Below are positions 63,553-64,000 of a stretch of DNA of 64,000 bases, in pieces. Positions within the stretch are counted from its first letter, which is position 1, and each line of letters opens with the position of its first letter. This stretch comes from Tranzscheliella williamsii (taxonomy: Eukaryota; Basidiomycota; Ustilaginomycetes; Ustilaginales; Ustilaginaceae), in the NCBI GenBank assembly GCA_023212725.1, contig JALBYF010000063.1, positions 41,800 through 105,799 of the forward strand. The letters run 5' to 3'. A model generated the notes under the pieces. It was not told the DNA's origin. It saw only the letters and a program-made list of their open reading frames with translations, and searched no databases. The position numbers were made by a program, and so were the translations under genes.

Positions 63553-64000
63553 TCAGCGAGTCTTCGTGCGCTTGGAGCGAGCGGGGGGAGGTGAGTGTGG
63601 GTTTGGGTTCTTGGGGGGTTGCTTGCGTTTCGTTGGCTCGGGAGCGGGGGTGGCGGGGGTGGGGGTGGTAGGTTGGTGTGCGAGGGCCCAGGCGAGGCGG
63701 TCGAGGTGGCGGCCTGTGGAGATGCGGGCGTTGGGGCGGGCAGCGAAGTGGAGGAGGGTGTCTAGGGCGGTGTCGTAGAAGCGCGCGTAGGCTGTGGGGG
63801 TGTAGATGTTGGGGAGGGCGAGGGCGGCGGCGAGCTGGTCGGACTGGAAGATGGCGAGGGGGTGGATGGTAGCGGTGATCGCGGAGGCGGTGGCGGGGCC
63901 GACGCCGCGCAGCTCGCTGAGCGTGGTGATGGCGGTGGCGATCGCGGCCGACCAGCGCGGTCGGTCGTCCGCCGGCGCGGGCGCTGCCGCCAGCACCCCC
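63553..64000 (-). CDS. Helix-hairpin-helix protein, C-terminal part (cut by the right edge)
   Basis: The frame is open from base 64000 down to a TGA at 63553-63555, leaving about 149 codons of the C-terminal part. A helix-hairpin-helix type motif is clear (LSELRGVGPATASAITATIH), followed by a short alpha-helical region (PTAYARFYDTALDTLLHFAA; HLDRLAWALAHQ). The tail is Lys/Pro-rich. It resembles the C-terminal half of a conserved uncharacterised fungal protein family in which this hairpin precedes the end of the protein. The activity is unknown; the hairpin would suggest DNA contact, but this is only inference. Its 3' end faces MOT1. Confidence 0.7.
   Translation of the reverse strand, partial: GVLAAAPAPADDRPRWSAAIATAITTLSELRGVGPATASAITATIHPLAIFQSDQLAAALALPNIYTPTAYARFYDTALDTLLHFAARPNARISTGRHLDRLAWALAHQPTTPTPATPAPEPTKRKQPPKNPNPHSPPPARSKRTKTR

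Overview
This 64 kb window looks like chromosomal DNA of a smut-type basidiomycete (Ustilaginomycotina, near Ustilago, Sporisorium or Pseudozyma). The evidence is high GC, strongly GC-biased third codon positions, large intron-poor genes, introns of about 60-195 bp with GTAAGT/GTACGT donors, and proteins of clearly fungal type (velvet proteins, fungal perilipin, TRM140, MOT1, TTI1). The species cannot be fixed from the sequence alone. I see no rRNA, tRNA, CRISPR array or intact transposon.

Left part (1-17.6 kb): the 5' three quarters of the splicing helicase gene PRP16 (minus, running off the left edge). A 4.8 kb stretch without a convincing gene follows. Then come two velvet-domain regulator genes in convergent orientation (velvet-1 plus, velvet-2 minus, rebuilt here from two and four exons), a 2.9 kb upstream stretch of velvet-2, and a large UBP12/USP15-like deubiquitinase gene. 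The velvet pair, with its very long flanks and one partner lacking the usual basic cluster, is the most distinctive part of the window.

Middle (18-42.5 kb): tightly packed housekeeping genes. They are BCS1 (complex III assembly ATPase), NCS6 (tRNA 2-thiolation), a LisH-CTLH-WD40 protein, OST3/6 (N-glycosylation), an NCS1 purine/cytosine permease, dynactin p50, URA6 (UMP-CMP kinase), a small membrane protein with a mitochondrial-like N-terminus, a FAM32A-like protein, a DUF4202 protein, a TRM140/METTL2-type tRNA methyltransferase, SUP45 (eRF1) and PEX1.

Right part (42.5-64 kb): a 2.2 kb gap, a perilipin-like lipid droplet protein, a cytochrome P450, TTI1, a hotdog thioesterase, a small Cys-rich protein, mitochondrial uL15m (MRPL10), MOT1 and the C-terminal part of a helix-hairpin-helix protein cut by the right edge. 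A perfect 23-bp inverted repeat (hairpin) lies in the P450/TTI1 divergent promoter.

Gene order is eukaryotic, with divergent and convergent pairs and no operons. Several functions touch translation and tRNA modification (NCS6, TRM140, SUP45), mitochondria (BCS1, uL15m) and lipid or peroxisome biology (PEX1, perilipin, P450, thioesterase). I see no evidence that they form a cluster. Splice sites were placed by consensus and phase matching. Starts were placed at ATG codons only; several open frames extend upstream through non-ATG codons, and those extensions were trimmed.
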